Assembly (NCBI GenBank): GCA_020719775.1
Contig: DYPS01000010.1
Location: 1 to 44,235 of the forward strand
DNA: 44,235 nt
Direction of reading: 5' to 3'
Source: Desulfosporosinus sp.
GTDB lineage: Bacteria > Campylobacterota > Campylobacteria > Campylobacterales > Arcobacteraceae
Shown: positions 9,137 to 17,577 of the stretch, one piece after another
How the letters are laid out: each line of letters starts with the position of its first letter
Numbering within the stretch: the first letter of the stretch is position 1
Translations under genes and position numbers: made by a program
Notes under the pieces: model-generated
Seen by the model: only the letters and a program-made list of their open reading frames with translations
Told to the model about the DNA's origin: nothing
The model's database searches: none

Positions 9137-9562
9137 ATGTTAATGCCTAAAAGAACTAAATACAGAAAAGTAATGAAAGGTCGAAATAGAGGTAACTCTA
9201 TGAGAGGGTGTGAGCTTTCTTATGGTACTATTGGACTAAAAGCACTTGAGCACGGAAGAATAGATTCAAGACAAATTGAAGCAGCTAGAATTGCAATGAC
9301 AAGAAAAGTAAAAAGAACTGGTAAAGTTTGGATTACAGTTTTCCCTGCAAAACCTCTAACAGCTAAACCTCTTGAAACGAGAATGGGTAAAGGTAAAGGA
9401 AGTGTTGATAAATGGGTTATGAATATCAAGCCGGGTAGAATTTGTTTTGAGATGGCTGGTGTTGAAGAATCATTAGCAAGAGAAGCATTAACTTTGGCTC
9501 TTCATAAATTACCGTTTAAAACAAAAATTATAACATTAGAGGCACAAAATGATATATTCTGA
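9137..9562 (+). CDS. rplP: 50S ribosomal protein L16
   Basis: L16 (141 residues) helps place the A-site tRNA acceptor arm. The start [11 protein letters not shown], the [12 protein letters not shown] segment and the [22 protein letters not shown] loop are diagnostic. Its last 14 bases overlap rpmC, a larger overlap than elsewhere in this operon. Confidence 0.97.
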   Translation: MLMPKRTKYRKVMKGRNRGNSMRGCELSYGTIGLKALEHGRIDSRQIEAARIAMTRKVKRTGKVWITVFPAKPLTAKPLETRMGKGKGSVDKWVMNIKPGRICFEMAGVEESLAREALTLALHKLPFKTKIITLEAQNDIF

Positions 9563-9740
9563 TTTAAATACTAAAAATTTAGAAGAGTTAAAAGCTTTAT
9601 TAAAAGAGAAAAAGGTGTTATTGTTTGAGCTTAGAGCAAAGTTAAAAACAATGCAATTAACTAACACAAGTGAGTTAAAGCTAGCTAAAAAAGATATAGC
9701 TAGAATTCAAACTGCTATAACTGCAGTTAGTGCAAACTAA
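9549..9740 (+). CDS. rpmC: 50S ribosomal protein L29
   Basis: L29 (63 residues) is a small two-helix protein at the tunnel exit beside L23. The lysine-rich helix pair with [19 protein letters not shown] is typical. The start lies inside the 3' end of rplP, so it is probably translated by reinitiation. Confidence 0.94.
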   Translation: MIYSDLNTKNLEELKALLKEKKVLLFELRAKLKTMQLTNTSELKLAKKDIARIQTAITAVSAN

Positions 9741-9750
9741 GGATAAGAAT

Positions 9751-10005
9751 ATGAATTCACATAAAAGAGAAATCCAAGGTGTTGTGGTTAAAAGATCTGG
9801 AGAAAAAACAGTTTCTGTATTAGTTACAAGAAAAGTTTTACATCCTAAATATCACAAGATTGTTAAAAGATTCAAAAAATATTTAGTTCACGATGAAAAA
9901 AATGAAGTAAATGTTGGCGATACAATTTCTGCAATTGAGTGCAGACCATTATCTAAAACTAAATCTTTTAGATTAAATACAATAATTTCGGCGGGAGTTA
10001 ACTAA
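9751..10005 (+). CDS. rpsQ: 30S ribosomal protein S17
   Basis: S17 (84 residues) is an early-binding 16S rRNA protein with an OB-like barrel. [16 protein letters not shown] and the [10 protein letters not shown] stretch identify it. The frame is open from 9730, but the ATG at 9751 has AAGGATAAGAAT upstream and fits the family start. Its stop overlaps the rplN start by one base. Confidence 0.97.
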   Translation: MNSHKREIQGVVVKRSGEKTVSVLVTRKVLHPKYHKIVKRFKKYLVHDEKNEVNVGDTISAIECRPLSKTKSFRLNTIISAGVN

Positions 10006-10376
10006 TGATTCAAAGTTTTACAAGATTAAATGTAGCTGATAATAGTGGTGCTAAAGAAATTATGTGTATTAAAGTTTTAGGTGGTTCAAAAAGAAGATAT
10101 GCAACAGTTGGTGATGTTATTGTTGCTTCAGTTAAAAAAGCTGTTCCTCATGCTCCTAAAATTAAAAGAGGTCAAGTTGTTAAAGCTGTTATCGTTAGAA
10201 CTCATAAAGAGGTTCAAAGAGATAATGGTTCTTTAATTAGATTTGATGATAACGCAGCTGTAATTATTGATGCAAAAAGAGAACCAATTGGGACAAGAAT
10301 TTTTGGACCAGTTGCAAGAGAAGTAAGATACGGTGGATTTATGAAAATCGTTTCACTTGCTCCGGAGGTATTATAA
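10005..10376 (+). CDS. rplN: 50S ribosomal protein L14
   Basis: L14 (123 residues) forms intersubunit bridge B8. The N-terminal [18 protein letters not shown] and the [13 protein letters not shown] region are nearly invariant in bacteria. It overlaps its neighbours by one base at both ends (TAATG junctions), suggesting coupled translation of rpsQ, rplN and rplX. Confidence 0.98.
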   Translation: MIQSFTRLNVADNSGAKEIMCIKVLGGSKRRYATVGDVIVASVKKAVPHAPKIKRGQVVKAVIVRTHKEVQRDNGSLIRFDDNAAVIIDAKREPIGTRIFGPVAREVRYGGFMKIVSLAPEVL

Positions 10377-10615
10377 TGGCAATTAAATATAAAATTAAGA
10401 AAGGTGATACTGTAAAAATTATCGCTGGTGATGATAAAGGTAAAATAAGTGAAGTTTTGGCTGTATTTCCAAAAGCTGGAAAAGTAATCGTTAAAGACTG
10501 TAAAATAGCTAAAAAAACTATAAAACCTGATCAAGAGAAAAATCCAAATGGTGGATTTATAAATAAAGAGATGCCAATAGATATCTCTAATGTATCAAAA
10601 GTAGAAGGTGAATAA
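10376..10615 (+). CDS. rplX: 50S ribosomal protein L24
   Basis: L24 (79 residues) begins 50S assembly. Its KOW motif is clear in [24 protein letters not shown] near the N-terminus. It is short, as is usual in Campylobacterota, and overlaps the rplN stop by one base. Confidence 0.96.
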   Translation: MAIKYKIKKGDTVKIIAGDDKGKISEVLAVFPKAGKVIVKDCKIAKKTIKPDQEKNPNGGFINKEMPIDISNVSKVEGE

Positions 10616-10616
10616 T

Positions 10617-11168
10617 ATGGCAGCTAGATTATTTGATAGATATAAAAGTGAAATCAAACCTGTTTTAGAAGGGGAATTCCAACAAAATAAAATGTTAACT
10701 CCAGCTTTAGAAAAAGTAACTATTTCTGTAGGTGCTGGTGAAGCTATGAAAGATACAAAATTAATGCAAAATATTAATGATACTATCTCTTTAATAGCTG
10801 GTCAAAAAGCGGTTACTATTGTTTCTAAAAAATCTGTTGCTGGATTTAAAGTAAGAGAAGGTATGCCTGTAGGAGTAAAAGTTACACTTAGAGGTGAAAG
10901 AATGTATCATTTTATGGACAAACTTTGTACAATTGCACTTCCAAGAGTAAAAGACTTTAGAGGAGTTGATAGAACAGGTTTTGATGGTCAAGGTAATTTT
11001 AACTTTGGTCTTAATGAGCAATTGATGTTCCCAGAAGTTGAATATGATAATATCATTAAAACTCATGGAATGAATATTTCTATAACTACTACAACAAATA
11101 GTGATGAGCAATCTTTTAGATTATTAGAGCTTCTTGGTGTACCGTTTACTAAAGGGGGAAGAGCATAA
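10617..11168 (+). CDS. rplE: 50S ribosomal protein L5
   Basis: L5 (183 residues) binds 5S rRNA and contacts S13 across the subunit interface. The segments [29 protein letters not shown] and [14 protein letters not shown] are conserved in the family. I chose the ATG at 10617 rather than the GTG at 10608, because AAGGTG stands at the right distance and [10 protein letters not shown] fits the family start. Confidence 0.97.
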   Translation: MAARLFDRYKSEIKPVLEGEFQQNKMLTPALEKVTISVGAGEAMKDTKLMQNINDTISLIAGQKAVTIVSKKSVAGFKVREGMPVGVKVTLRGERMYHFMDKLCTIALPRVKDFRGVDRTGFDGQGNFNFGLNEQLMFPEVEYDNIIKTHGMNISITTTTNSDEQSFRLLELLGVPFTKGGRA

Positions 11169-11353
11169 TGGCAAAGAAAGCAATGATATTAAAAGCAGCT
11201 AAACCTGCTAAGTTTTCTACTAGAGCTTACACAAGATGTTCAATTTGTGGAAGACCGCACTCTGTATATAGAGATTTTGGTCTATGTAGAGTATGTTTAA
11301 GAAAAATGGCTAATGAGGGTTTAATTCCTGGTATTAGAAAAGCTAGTTGGTAA
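11168..11353 (+). CDS. rpsN: 30S ribosomal protein S14, zinc-binding (type Z)
   Basis: S14 sits in the 30S head and this form is only 61 residues long. Two CxxC pairs, CSICG and CRVC, form a zinc site, so this is the ancestral zinc-dependent type rather than the longer zinc-free paralogue. The start overlaps the rplE stop by one base, and a 28-base gap separates it from rpsH. Confidence 0.97.
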   Translation: MAKKAMILKAAKPAKFSTRAYTRCSICGRPHSVYRDFGLCRVCLRKMANEGLIPGIRKASW

Positions 11354-11381
11354 TAAAAAATAAAAGAAAGAGGATAAGCCC

Positions 11382-11780
11382 ATGATGAATGATTTAATCG
11401 CAGACGCAATAACTCGAATCAGAAATGCTGCTATGAGAAAGTTAGAGTTCACTACTCTAATTCACTCAAACACAGTTGAAGCAGTTATGAATGTTTTAAA
11501 GGTAAAAAACTATATTGAAAGTTACAGTGTAGAAGATATTGGAAATAATAAAAAGTCTTTAAAAGTAGTTTTAAAGTATGATGATAACGAAAAAAGTGTT
11601 ATCAACGAAGTAAAAAGAGAATCTAAACCGGGAAGAAGAATGTATAAAGCTGCTTCTGAGTTAAAAAACTTTAAAAATGGATATGGAACAATCGTAGTTT
11701 CTACTAACAAAGGTGTAATAAGCAATGATGAGGCTTATAAACTAAATGTTGGTGGCGAAGTACTTTGTTCTATATGGTAA
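11382..11780 (+). CDS. rpsH: 30S ribosomal protein S8
   Basis: S8 (about 131 residues) binds the central domain of 16S rRNA and in E. coli represses the spc operon. [20 protein letters not shown] and [20 protein letters not shown] mark the family. Two adjacent ATG codons at 11382 and 11385 could start it; AGAGGATAAG upstream suits either. Confidence 0.96.
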   Translation: MMNDLIADAITRIRNAAMRKLEFTTLIHSNTVEAVMNVLKVKNYIESYSVEDIGNNKKSLKVVLKYDDNEKSVINEVKRESKPGRRMYKAASELKNFKNGYGTIVVSTNKGVISNDEAYKLNVGGEVLCSIW

Positions 11781-11791
11781 GGAGCTGAACT

Positions 11792-12328
11792 ATGTCAAGA
11801 ATTGGAAAATTACCTATTGCAATACCTGCTGGTGTTGAAGTTTCTGTAAATGGTTCAGTTGTAGTTATCAAAAAAGGTAGCAATGTTGTTGAGTTAGATA
11901 CGCATAATAGAGTTGGAATTGATGTTGCTGAAGGTAATGTTGTTTTTTCTTTAAAAGGTGAAGAAGCTCAAGACAAAGCTTTCTGGGGAACTTATAGAGC
12001 TTTAACTGCAAATGCTATTTCTGGTTTAGTTACAGGATTTAGTAGATCTTTAGAAATTAACGGTGTTGGTTATAAGGCTGCTGTAAAAGGTGACATTTTA
12101 GAATTACAACTTGGATATTCTCATCCAATTAATTTCAACATACCTACTGGTATTGAAATAAGTGTTGAAAAGAATATCATCAATGTAAAAGGTAGTAGCA
12201 AACAACAAGTTGGTCAAGTTGCTGCAATAATTAGAGGCTTTAGAAAACCAGAACCATACAAAGGTAAAGGTGTTAAATATTCTGATGAGACAATCATTAG
12301 AAAAGCCGGAAAAACTTCTAAAAAGTAA
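11792..12328 (+). CDS. rplF: 50S ribosomal protein L6
   Basis: L6 (178 residues) lies near the sarcin-ricin loop and factor-binding site. The family start MSRIGKLPI, the internal duplicated fold with GVGYKA, and the C-terminal [15 protein letters not shown] are all seen. AAGGAGCTGAACT provides the ribosome site. Confidence 0.97.
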   Translation: MSRIGKLPIAIPAGVEVSVNGSVVVIKKGSNVVELDTHNRVGIDVAEGNVVFSLKGEEAQDKAFWGTYRALTANAISGLVTGFSRSLEINGVGYKAAVKGDILELQLGYSHPINFNIPTGIEISVEKNIINVKGSSKQQVGQVAAIIRGFRKPEPYKGKGVKYSDETIIRKAGKTSKK

Positions 12329-12338
12329 GGGTTAAATT

Positions 12339-12698
12339 ATGAGTAGAATTAAAGACTTAGCAAAAAAGAATGCATTAAGATTAAGAAGAAAGAGAAGAAT
12401 TAGAGGTAAAATTGATGGGTCAGTTGCAAAACCAAGACTAACAGTTTTTAAATCTAACAAATTCTTCTATGCTCAAGCTATTGATGATGTTACAGGTATT
12501 ACACTTGCAGCTGTTGATAGTAGAGTTATGAAACTTAGTGTGAATAAAGAGAATGTTGTTAAAGTTGGAGCTGTTATGGCTGAAAACTTAAAGGCTAAAA
12601 ATATCGAAACTGTTGTATTTGATAAAAATGGTTACTTGTATCATGGTGTAATAGCGAGCTTCGCTGATGCACTAAGAGACAATGGAATCAGAGTATAA
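12339..12698 (+). CDS. rplR: 50S ribosomal protein L18
   Basis: L18 (119 residues) binds 5S rRNA with L5. The arginine-rich N-terminal tail, [14 protein letters not shown], and the [15 protein letters not shown] and [19 protein letters not shown] stretches are characteristic. It is preceded by AAGGGTTAAATT. Confidence 0.97.
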   Translation: MSRIKDLAKKNALRLRRKRRIRGKIDGSVAKPRLTVFKSNKFFYAQAIDDVTGITLAAVDSRVMKLSVNKENVVKVGAVMAENLKAKNIETVVFDKNGYLYHGVIASFADALRDNGIRV

Positions 12699-12708
12699 GG
12701 GGCTTATG

Positions 12709-13152
12709 ATGGCTGTAGTTAATAGAGAAGATTTCGAAGAAGCTATCGTTAAGATAGGTAGAGTTACGAAGGTTGTTAAGGGTGGTAGAAGATTTAGATT
12801 TACTGCGCTTGTTGTTGTTGGAGATAAAAAAGGTACTATAGGGTATGGAACTGGAAAAGCAAAAGAGGTTCCTGATGCTATTAAAAAAGCACTTGATGAT
12901 GCTTTTAAATCTCTTGTAAAAGTTAATATTCATGGTACAACAATTAATCATGATATCGAACATAAATATAATGCAAGTAGAATTTTATTGAAACCTGCGT
13001 CTGAAGGTACTGGGCTAATTGCTGGTGGAGCTGCTAGACCTGTGCTTGAGCTTGTTGGTATCAAAGATATTATTGCAAAATCTTTGGGTTCAAATAATCC
13101 AAATAATCTTGTGCAAGCTACTGTTGAAGCATTAGCTATGATAAAAGGATAA
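12709..13152 (+). CDS. rpsE: 30S ribosomal protein S5
   Basis: S5 (147 residues) helps form the mRNA entry helicase and decoding region. The dsRBD-like N-terminal domain has [23 protein letters not shown], and the second domain has GTGLIAGG followed by PNNLVQAT. The frame opens at 12682; of the two ATGs at 12706 and 12709 the second is six bases from AAGGGG, the better spacing. Confidence 0.97.
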   Translation: MAVVNREDFEEAIVKIGRVTKVVKGGRRFRFTALVVVGDKKGTIGYGTGKAKEVPDAIKKALDDAFKSLVKVNIHGTTINHDIEHKYNASRILLKPASEGTGLIAGGAARPVLELVGIKDIIAKSLGSNNPNNLVQATVEALAMIKG

Positions 13153-13155
13153 AAG

Positions 13156-13560
13156 ATGTCATTATTACAAGAATTAACACCTGCTGCTGGAAGTACTAAA
13201 AATACTAAAAGAGTTGGAAGAGGACAAGGAAGCGGTAACGGTAAAACTGCTGGTAAAGGTAACAAAGGGCAAAAAGCAAGAAGTGGATATTCAATTAAAA
13301 GAGGATTCGAAGGTGGTCAACAACCACTTCATAGAAGACTACCAAAAGTTGGATTTACTTCAAGAGTAGTAAAACCAACTACTATTAATGTTGATAAAGT
13401 TACTAAAATTTCTGAATTAGCTGAAATTACTTTAGATTCAATTAAAGAGATTTATAGACTTTCATCTACTGTTGTTAAAGTAAAATTAATAGGTGCTGGT
13501 GCTAAAGATTTAGCATCTAAAATTAAAGACGAAAATATAACAATTACTGCTGGTAAATAA
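13156..13560 (+). CDS. rplO: 50S ribosomal protein L15
   Basis: L15 (134 residues) is a late-assembly 50S protein. Its glycine/lysine-rich N-terminal extension, [22 protein letters not shown], followed by [18 protein letters not shown], is typical. It starts three bases after rpsE. The rpmD gene for L30, which lies here in most bacteria, is absent. Confidence 0.97.
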   Translation: MSLLQELTPAAGSTKNTKRVGRGQGSGNGKTAGKGNKGQKARSGYSIKRGFEGGQQPLHRRLPKVGFTSRVVKPTTINVDKVTKISELAEITLDSIKEIYRLSSTVVKVKLIGAGAKDLASKIKDENITITAGK

Positions 13561-13562
13561 TT

Positions 13563-14825
13563 GTGAATAAAGACTTATTAAATAAAATCTTAATAACTTT
13601 AGGGTTTATTTTAATATACAGAATGCTGGCTTATGTGCCAGTTCCTGGTGTCGATCTTGATGTAATCAAAGAATTTTTTGATACAAACTCTAACAATGCT
13701 TTAGGCCTTGCTAATATGTTTAGTGGGAATGCAGTTGAAAGAATGAGTATCATCTCTTTGGGTATTATGCCATACATCACAGCTTCAATTATTATGGAGC
13801 TACTTGCTGCTACTTTCCCATCTCTTGGAAAAATGAAAAAAGAAAGAGATGGAATGCAAAAATATATGCAAATCATCAGATATACTACTATTGTTATTAC
13901 TATAATTCAAGCCATTGGTGTTTCTATGGGATTAAATTCTCTTACTGGAAAAACTGGAGCGAGTGCAATTATGTTGGATTTAAACACATTTATTTTCATA
14001 GCTACAATCTCTATGGTTGCAGGTACGATGCTTTTAATGTGGATAGGAGAACAAATTACTCAAAGAGGAATAGGTAATGGAATTAGTTTAATTATCTTTG
14101 CTGGAATTGTTTCTGCCATCCCAAGTGCAATTGGTGGAACTGTTGAATTAGTTAATAATGGACAGATGAATTTTTTAACAGTTATTGCTTTGATAGTAAT
14201 TATGCTAGCTACGGTTGGAATAATTATCTATGTAGAATTAGCTGAGCGAAGAATTCCAGTTACATACAGTAAGAAAGTGATGATGGAAAATCAGTCAAAA
14301 AGAATTATGAATTATATTCCTATAAAAGTAAATCTTAGTGGTGTTATTCCTGTTATATTTGCAAGTGCTATTTTAATGTTTCCCTCTACTATTTTACAAG
14401 GGAGTCAAAATGAGTATCTTATAATTATTGCTGATTATCTTAATCCTAATAGTTATACATATAATTTATTGACATTTCTTTTTGTTGTTTTCTTTGCATA
14501 TTTTTATGCTTCGATTACTTTTAATGCAAAAGATATTAGTGAAAATTTAAAAAGACAAGGTGGATTTATCCCAGGAATTAGAACTGGAGATACAACTAAA
14601 AACTTTTTGAATGAAACGGCAAGTAGATTGACATTTTGGGGTTCTATATATTTAGGTGCTGTTGCAACTGTACCTTGGCTTATTGTTAAGGCTATGGGAG
14701 TTCCATTCTTCTTTGGTGGGGTTGCAGTAATGATTGTAGTTCAAGTTGCTATTGATACTATGAGAAAAATTGAAGCTCAACAATATATGAATAAATATAA
14801 AACTTTAAGCGCTGTAGGTTTATAA
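13563..14825 (+). CDS. secY: Protein translocase subunit SecY
   Basis: SecY (420 residues) is the channel of the Sec translocon with ten predicted membrane helices. The early segment YRMLAYVPVPGVD, the plug and NMFSGNA region, and the cytoplasmic loop FIPGIRTGD that meets SecA and ribosomes all match the family. It starts with GTG two bases after rplO and has only a weak ribosome site (GGTAAATAATT), so translation is probably coupled to rplO. Confidence 0.97.
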   Translation: MNKDLLNKILITLGFILIYRMLAYVPVPGVDLDVIKEFFDTNSNNALGLANMFSGNAVERMSIISLGIMPYITASIIMELLAATFPSLGKMKKERDGMQKYMQIIRYTTIVITIIQAIGVSMGLNSLTGKTGASAIMLDLNTFIFIATISMVAGTMLLMWIGEQITQRGIGNGISLIIFAGIVSAIPSAIGGTVELVNNGQMNFLTVIALIVIMLATVGIIIYVELAERRIPVTYSKKVMMENQSKRIMNYIPIKVNLSGVIPVIFASAILMFPSTILQGSQNEYLIIIADYLNPNSYTYNLLTFLFVVFFAYFYASITFNAKDISENLKRQGGFIPGIRTGDTTKNFLNETASRLTFWGSIYLGAVATVPWLIVKAMGVPFFFGGVAVMIVVQVAIDTMRKIEAQQYMNKYKTLSAVGL

Positions 14826-14828
14826 ATC

Positions 14829-15590
14829 TTGGCAATACCTCTTCGAAAATTAAACGAAATAGAAAAGCTTCGTATCGCTGGTAAAGCGGTTGCGAAGACT
14901 CTTTCTTATTTAAGTGAAAATGTAAAATCTGGAATGACTTTATTAGATGTTGATAAAATGGGTGAAGAATATCTGCTAAGCCTTGGTGCTAAACCATCAT
15001 TTAAAGGACTTTATGGATTTCCTAATGCAATTTGTACATCACTAAATGAAGTAATTATACATGGTATACCAACAAATCAGGTGCTAAAAGATGGTGATAT
15101 TTTAGGTATTGATATTGGAAGTGAAGTTGATGGATGGTATGGCGATGCCGCTATTACAATACCAATAGGTAAAATATCAAAAGAAGATGAAGAACTAATA
15201 GCTTGCAGTAAAGATGCTCTTTACTATGCTATTAGCATCATTAAAGATGGTATGAGATTTAAAGAACTTAGTTATGCTTTGGAGGAATTTATTACTAAAA
15301 GAGGTTTTGTTCCTTTGATAAGATTTTGTGGGCATGGTATTGGTAGAGAACCACATTGTGATCCAGAAATTCCAAATTATCTTGAAGGAAACAATGCAAA
15401 ACAAGGGCCTAAAATTAAAAATGGAATGGTGTTTTGTCTTGAGCCTATGATTTGTCAAAAAGATGAAGAACCCGTTATAGATAAAGAAGATAAGTGGTCA
15501 GTTAGAAGTCGTGATGGATTAAGAGGAAGTCATTATGAACACCAAGTTGCAGTTGTAAACGGTAGAGCCGAAATACTAACTAGTATCTAA
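14829..15590 (+). CDS. map: Type I methionine aminopeptidase
   Basis: This enzyme removes the starter methionine from nascent proteins. All five metal ligands are visible: Asp95 (GIDIGS), Asp106 (YGDAA), His169 (GHGIG), Glu205 (FCLEPM) and Glu237 (YEHQ). The 253 residues contain the catalytic domain without an N-terminal zinc extension. Translation starts at TTG three bases after the secY stop and no clear ribosome site is seen, suggesting coupling to secY. Confidence 0.96.
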   Translation: MAIPLRKLNEIEKLRIAGKAVAKTLSYLSENVKSGMTLLDVDKMGEEYLLSLGAKPSFKGLYGFPNAICTSLNEVIIHGIPTNQVLKDGDILGIDIGSEVDGWYGDAAITIPIGKISKEDEELIACSKDALYYAISIIKDGMRFKELSYALEEFITKRGFVPLIRFCGHGIGREPHCDPEIPNYLEGNNAKQGPKIKNGMVFCLEPMICQKDEEPVIDKEDKWSVRSRDGLRGSHYEHQVAVVNGRAEILTSI

Positions 15591-15629
15591 TTAAAAAAAT
15601 AATTTAAAGAAATTTAAAAAAGGAAAAAA

Positions 15630-15848
15630 ATGGCAAAAGATGATGTAATTGTTATTGATGGTAAGGTTGTAGAAGTTTTACCTAATGCAACATTTAGAGT
15701 TGAGCTTGATAATGGACATATTGTTTTATGTCATATTTCTGGAAAAATGAGAATGCACTATATTAAAATACTATTGAGTGATGTGGTTAGGGTTGAGATT
15801 ACACCTTATTCACTTGATAAAGGAAGAATTACTCATAGATATAAGTAG
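15630..15848 (+). CDS. infA: Translation initiation factor IF-1
   Basis: IF-1 (72 residues) occupies the A site of the 30S subunit during initiation. The single OB fold shows [21 protein letters not shown], the [14 protein letters not shown] loop and the RITHRYK end of the family. A strong AAAAAAGGAAAAAA stands before the ATG. It closes the operon: two hairpins with U-tails follow, and no alpha-operon genes. Confidence 0.97.
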   Translation: MAKDDVIVIDGKVVEVLPNATFRVELDNGHIVLCHISGKMRMHYIKILLSDVVRVEITPYSLDKGRITHRYK

Positions 15849-15860
15849 AAATCTTTTGAA

Positions 15861-15890
15861 AGATAAGATGATAGTAGTTTCATTTTATCT
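15861..15890 (+). other. Weak hairpin just after infA
   Basis: AGATAAGATG (15861-15870) can pair with CATTTTATCT (15881-15890), with one G-U pair and a 10-base loop. An A-rich stretch follows rather than a U-tract. It may protect the 3' end of the mRNA or be incidental. Confidence 0.3.
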
Positions 15891-15908
15891 ATAATAAAAA
15901 TATACTTT

Positions 15909-15954
15909 AAGAAATCTATTCTTATTAGTTTTAGTAAGAATGGATTTCTTTTGA
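15909..15954 (+). terminator. Main terminator of the S10-spc-infA operon
   Basis: A 16-base-pair stem pairs 15909-15924 with 15935-15950, with one U-G pair and a 10-base loop. The right arm ends in TTTCTT and a few further T residues follow. It is the strongest hairpin in this gap and lies 60 bases after infA. Confidence 0.7.
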
Positions 15955-15963
15955 TAACTAATG

Positions 15964-15998
15964 AAGTTTTTATTTTTACCATAGATAAAAACTTTTTT
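15964..15998 (+). terminator. Second U-tailed hairpin downstream of infA
   Basis: AAGTTTTTAT (15964-15973) pairs perfectly with ATAAAAACTT (15985-15994) around an 11-base loop, followed directly by T residues. It may be a backup terminator 14 bases beyond the first. A further 6-bp AT-rich hairpin, GAATAG/CTATTC, lies at 16000-16021. Confidence 0.5.
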
Positions 15999-16171
15999 AG
16001 AATAGTATTACATTGCTATTCCAATCTTAATAAATAACAATCATCATAACTATAACCTCCGAATTCTAAATAAATATATTTTTGTTTTATTGTATAGTAT
16101 GAAATCAATTTGAAATATATTTTTGATATTATTCCAAAAATATATACTTGTGTGAATTAAAGGGGGGTAAC
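15999..16171. other. AT-rich intergenic segment upstream of the unknown gene
   Basis: Apart from the hairpins listed, the 323-base gap after infA holds nothing I can name. This section is AT-rich, with no open frame of note and no RNA gene that I recognise. It presumably contains the promoter of the 16172 gene, but I cannot identify its boxes with confidence. Confidence 0.4.
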
Positions 16172-16576
16172 GTGGATTATTTTAAAAATGCAAAAAAAGG
16201 CGATGTAGTATTTGGTCTTGTGTTTGGGAAAGGGATAATCGTAGATGTTTTTGAGAATAGTCATTATAAGATAATAGTTTCATTTGAAAATGAGCATGAA
16301 ATACCATATACTGAGGATGGCATAGCTGGACTGGGAAAATTTAAAGAGCAAACACTTTTTTATAAATCTGATATAGATCTTACAGAACTTGATTTTACTC
16401 CTATTTCAAAGATTTTAACACCAAAGAAGATTATTAAATTAATGGATAAGAAAAAATTAGAAGTGAGACTGCCATCTGGAATTTGGCATAAATGTAATAA
16501 AGCAACTAAAAAATATACAAGAGAGATGCTGGAAAAAGAGAAATTTTATTTATTTCGAAAGCAACCTTCAAATTAA
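16172..16576 (+). CDS. Small protein of unknown function with SH3/KOW-like N-terminus
   Basis: I do not recognise this 134-residue protein. Its N-terminal half (GDVVFGLVFGKGIIVDVFEN, then IIVSFENEHEIPYTEDGIA) reads like a small SH3-like beta barrel: a GDxV turn, a GxG turn and a strand holding FENE. Similar patterns occur in phage and plasmid hypothetical proteins. The C-terminal half is lysine-rich with one CxK-like spot at WHKCNKATKKY, which may favour nucleic-acid binding. I chose GTG at 16172 because AGGGGGG lies four bases before it; the frame itself opens at TTG 16148. It stands alone between the ribosomal operon and the metF-like gene. Confidence 0.6.
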   Translation: MDYFKNAKKGDVVFGLVFGKGIIVDVFENSHYKIIVSFENEHEIPYTEDGIAGLGKFKEQTLFYKSDIDLTELDFTPISKILTPKKIIKLMDKKKLEVRLPSGIWHKCNKATKKYTREMLEKEKFYLFRKQPSN

Positions 16577-16595
16577 AATAAAAACTAAGATGTGG

Positions 16596-16620
16596 TACAA
16601 TCATATAAATTAATATAAGG
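16596..16620 (+). promoter_or_regulatory. Putative promoter and ribosome site of the metF-like gene
   Basis: TACAAT at 16596-16601 is a good -10 box with TGTGG directly before it. No -35 box is visible. AAGG at 16617-16620 is the likely ribosome site, nine bases before the ATG at 16630. Confidence 0.4.
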
Positions 16621-16629
16621 TGTACAAAA

Positions 16630-17541
16630 ATGTTTCAAAAACTTATTCATAAACTTCAAAATGAAGAATACCTTACGCTAGAAACTACACCTTCTCATGA
16701 ACCAGTTCTTGATGGAATCATAGAAAAAATAAAGGTATATGATTTGGCTTCAAAAGTAGATGGATTTACAACTACTGACAATCCTCTATCAAAATTGAAG
16801 TACAATTCTTTTTTTGCTAGCTTAAGGCTTCAGCAAACTTTTAATAAGCCTGTAATCACAACATTATCAATGAGAGATAGAAATAAAATAGCATTACAAA
16901 GCGATTTGCTTGGTGGAAATGATTTTGATATTAGAGCAATTTTAGCTTTGACTGGCGACCCTGTTCATATGAGTGATCAGCCACATGCAAAAGGGGTATT
17001 TGAAAATAATTCTAATTTACTTTTGGAAATTATAAATTCATTTAATAATGGAATGGATTTTAGTGGAAAACCTTTTAAAATTGCTCCAAAAGAGATTTAT
17101 CCATTTGCAGTCATTAATTCATTTGCTAAGAATTTTAAAACATTAGAGAAAAAGATGTTCAAAAAAATATCTAATCATGCAGTTGGTATAATTACTCAAC
17201 CAATTTATGACATAGAAAATGGAAAGATACTTCTTGAATCATTTAGGAATGCAAAATCTGAATTTCAAGATGAACGGAAAAAATCAGAGCTCATTCTTGG
17301 AGTTTTCCCTATTACTAAATTAAGAACAGCTCAATTTCTAGCTTCGCATGTTCCAGGAATTTATGTACCTAATACTTGGATTGATGCTTTAACAAAAGCA
17401 TCAAAAATGGGTGAAGATGAGGAGTATAAGGTGGGAATGGAGTTAAGTCAAAAATTATTAACAGATATTCAACAGTTCCATCCAAAAATTCATCTTATGA
17501 CAGCAAATAGATTTGATATAGCAAATGAGCTTATAAAGTAA
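16630..17541 (+). CDS. Methylenetetrahydrofolate reductase family protein
   Basis: The 303-residue protein fits the MTHFR TIM-barrel family, which reduces 5,10-methylene- to 5-methyl-tetrahydrofolate with FAD for methionine synthesis. Visible features are the N-terminal LETTPSHEP (catalytic Glu region), DGFTTTDNPLSKLKYNS, the barrel strand ILALTGDPVH and the GIITQPIYD strand. It departs noticeably from E. coli MetF, so it may be a divergent MetF or a relative with another folate partner. It is a single-gene unit, convergent with the DUF234-like gene. Confidence 0.75.
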   Translation: MFQKLIHKLQNEEYLTLETTPSHEPVLDGIIEKIKVYDLASKVDGFTTTDNPLSKLKYNSFFASLRLQQTFNKPVITTLSMRDRNKIALQSDLLGGNDFDIRAILALTGDPVHMSDQPHAKGVFENNSNLLLEIINSFNNGMDFSGKPFKIAPKEIYPFAVINSFAKNFKTLEKKMFKKISNHAVGIITQPIYDIENGKILLESFRNAKSEFQDERKKSELILGVFPITKLRTAQFLASHVPGIYVPNTWIDALTKASKMGEDEEYKVGMELSQKLLTDIQQFHPKIHLMTANRFDIANELIK

Positions 17542-17577
17542 ATAATTATTTTATAACTTTTATATTATAATCATAGC

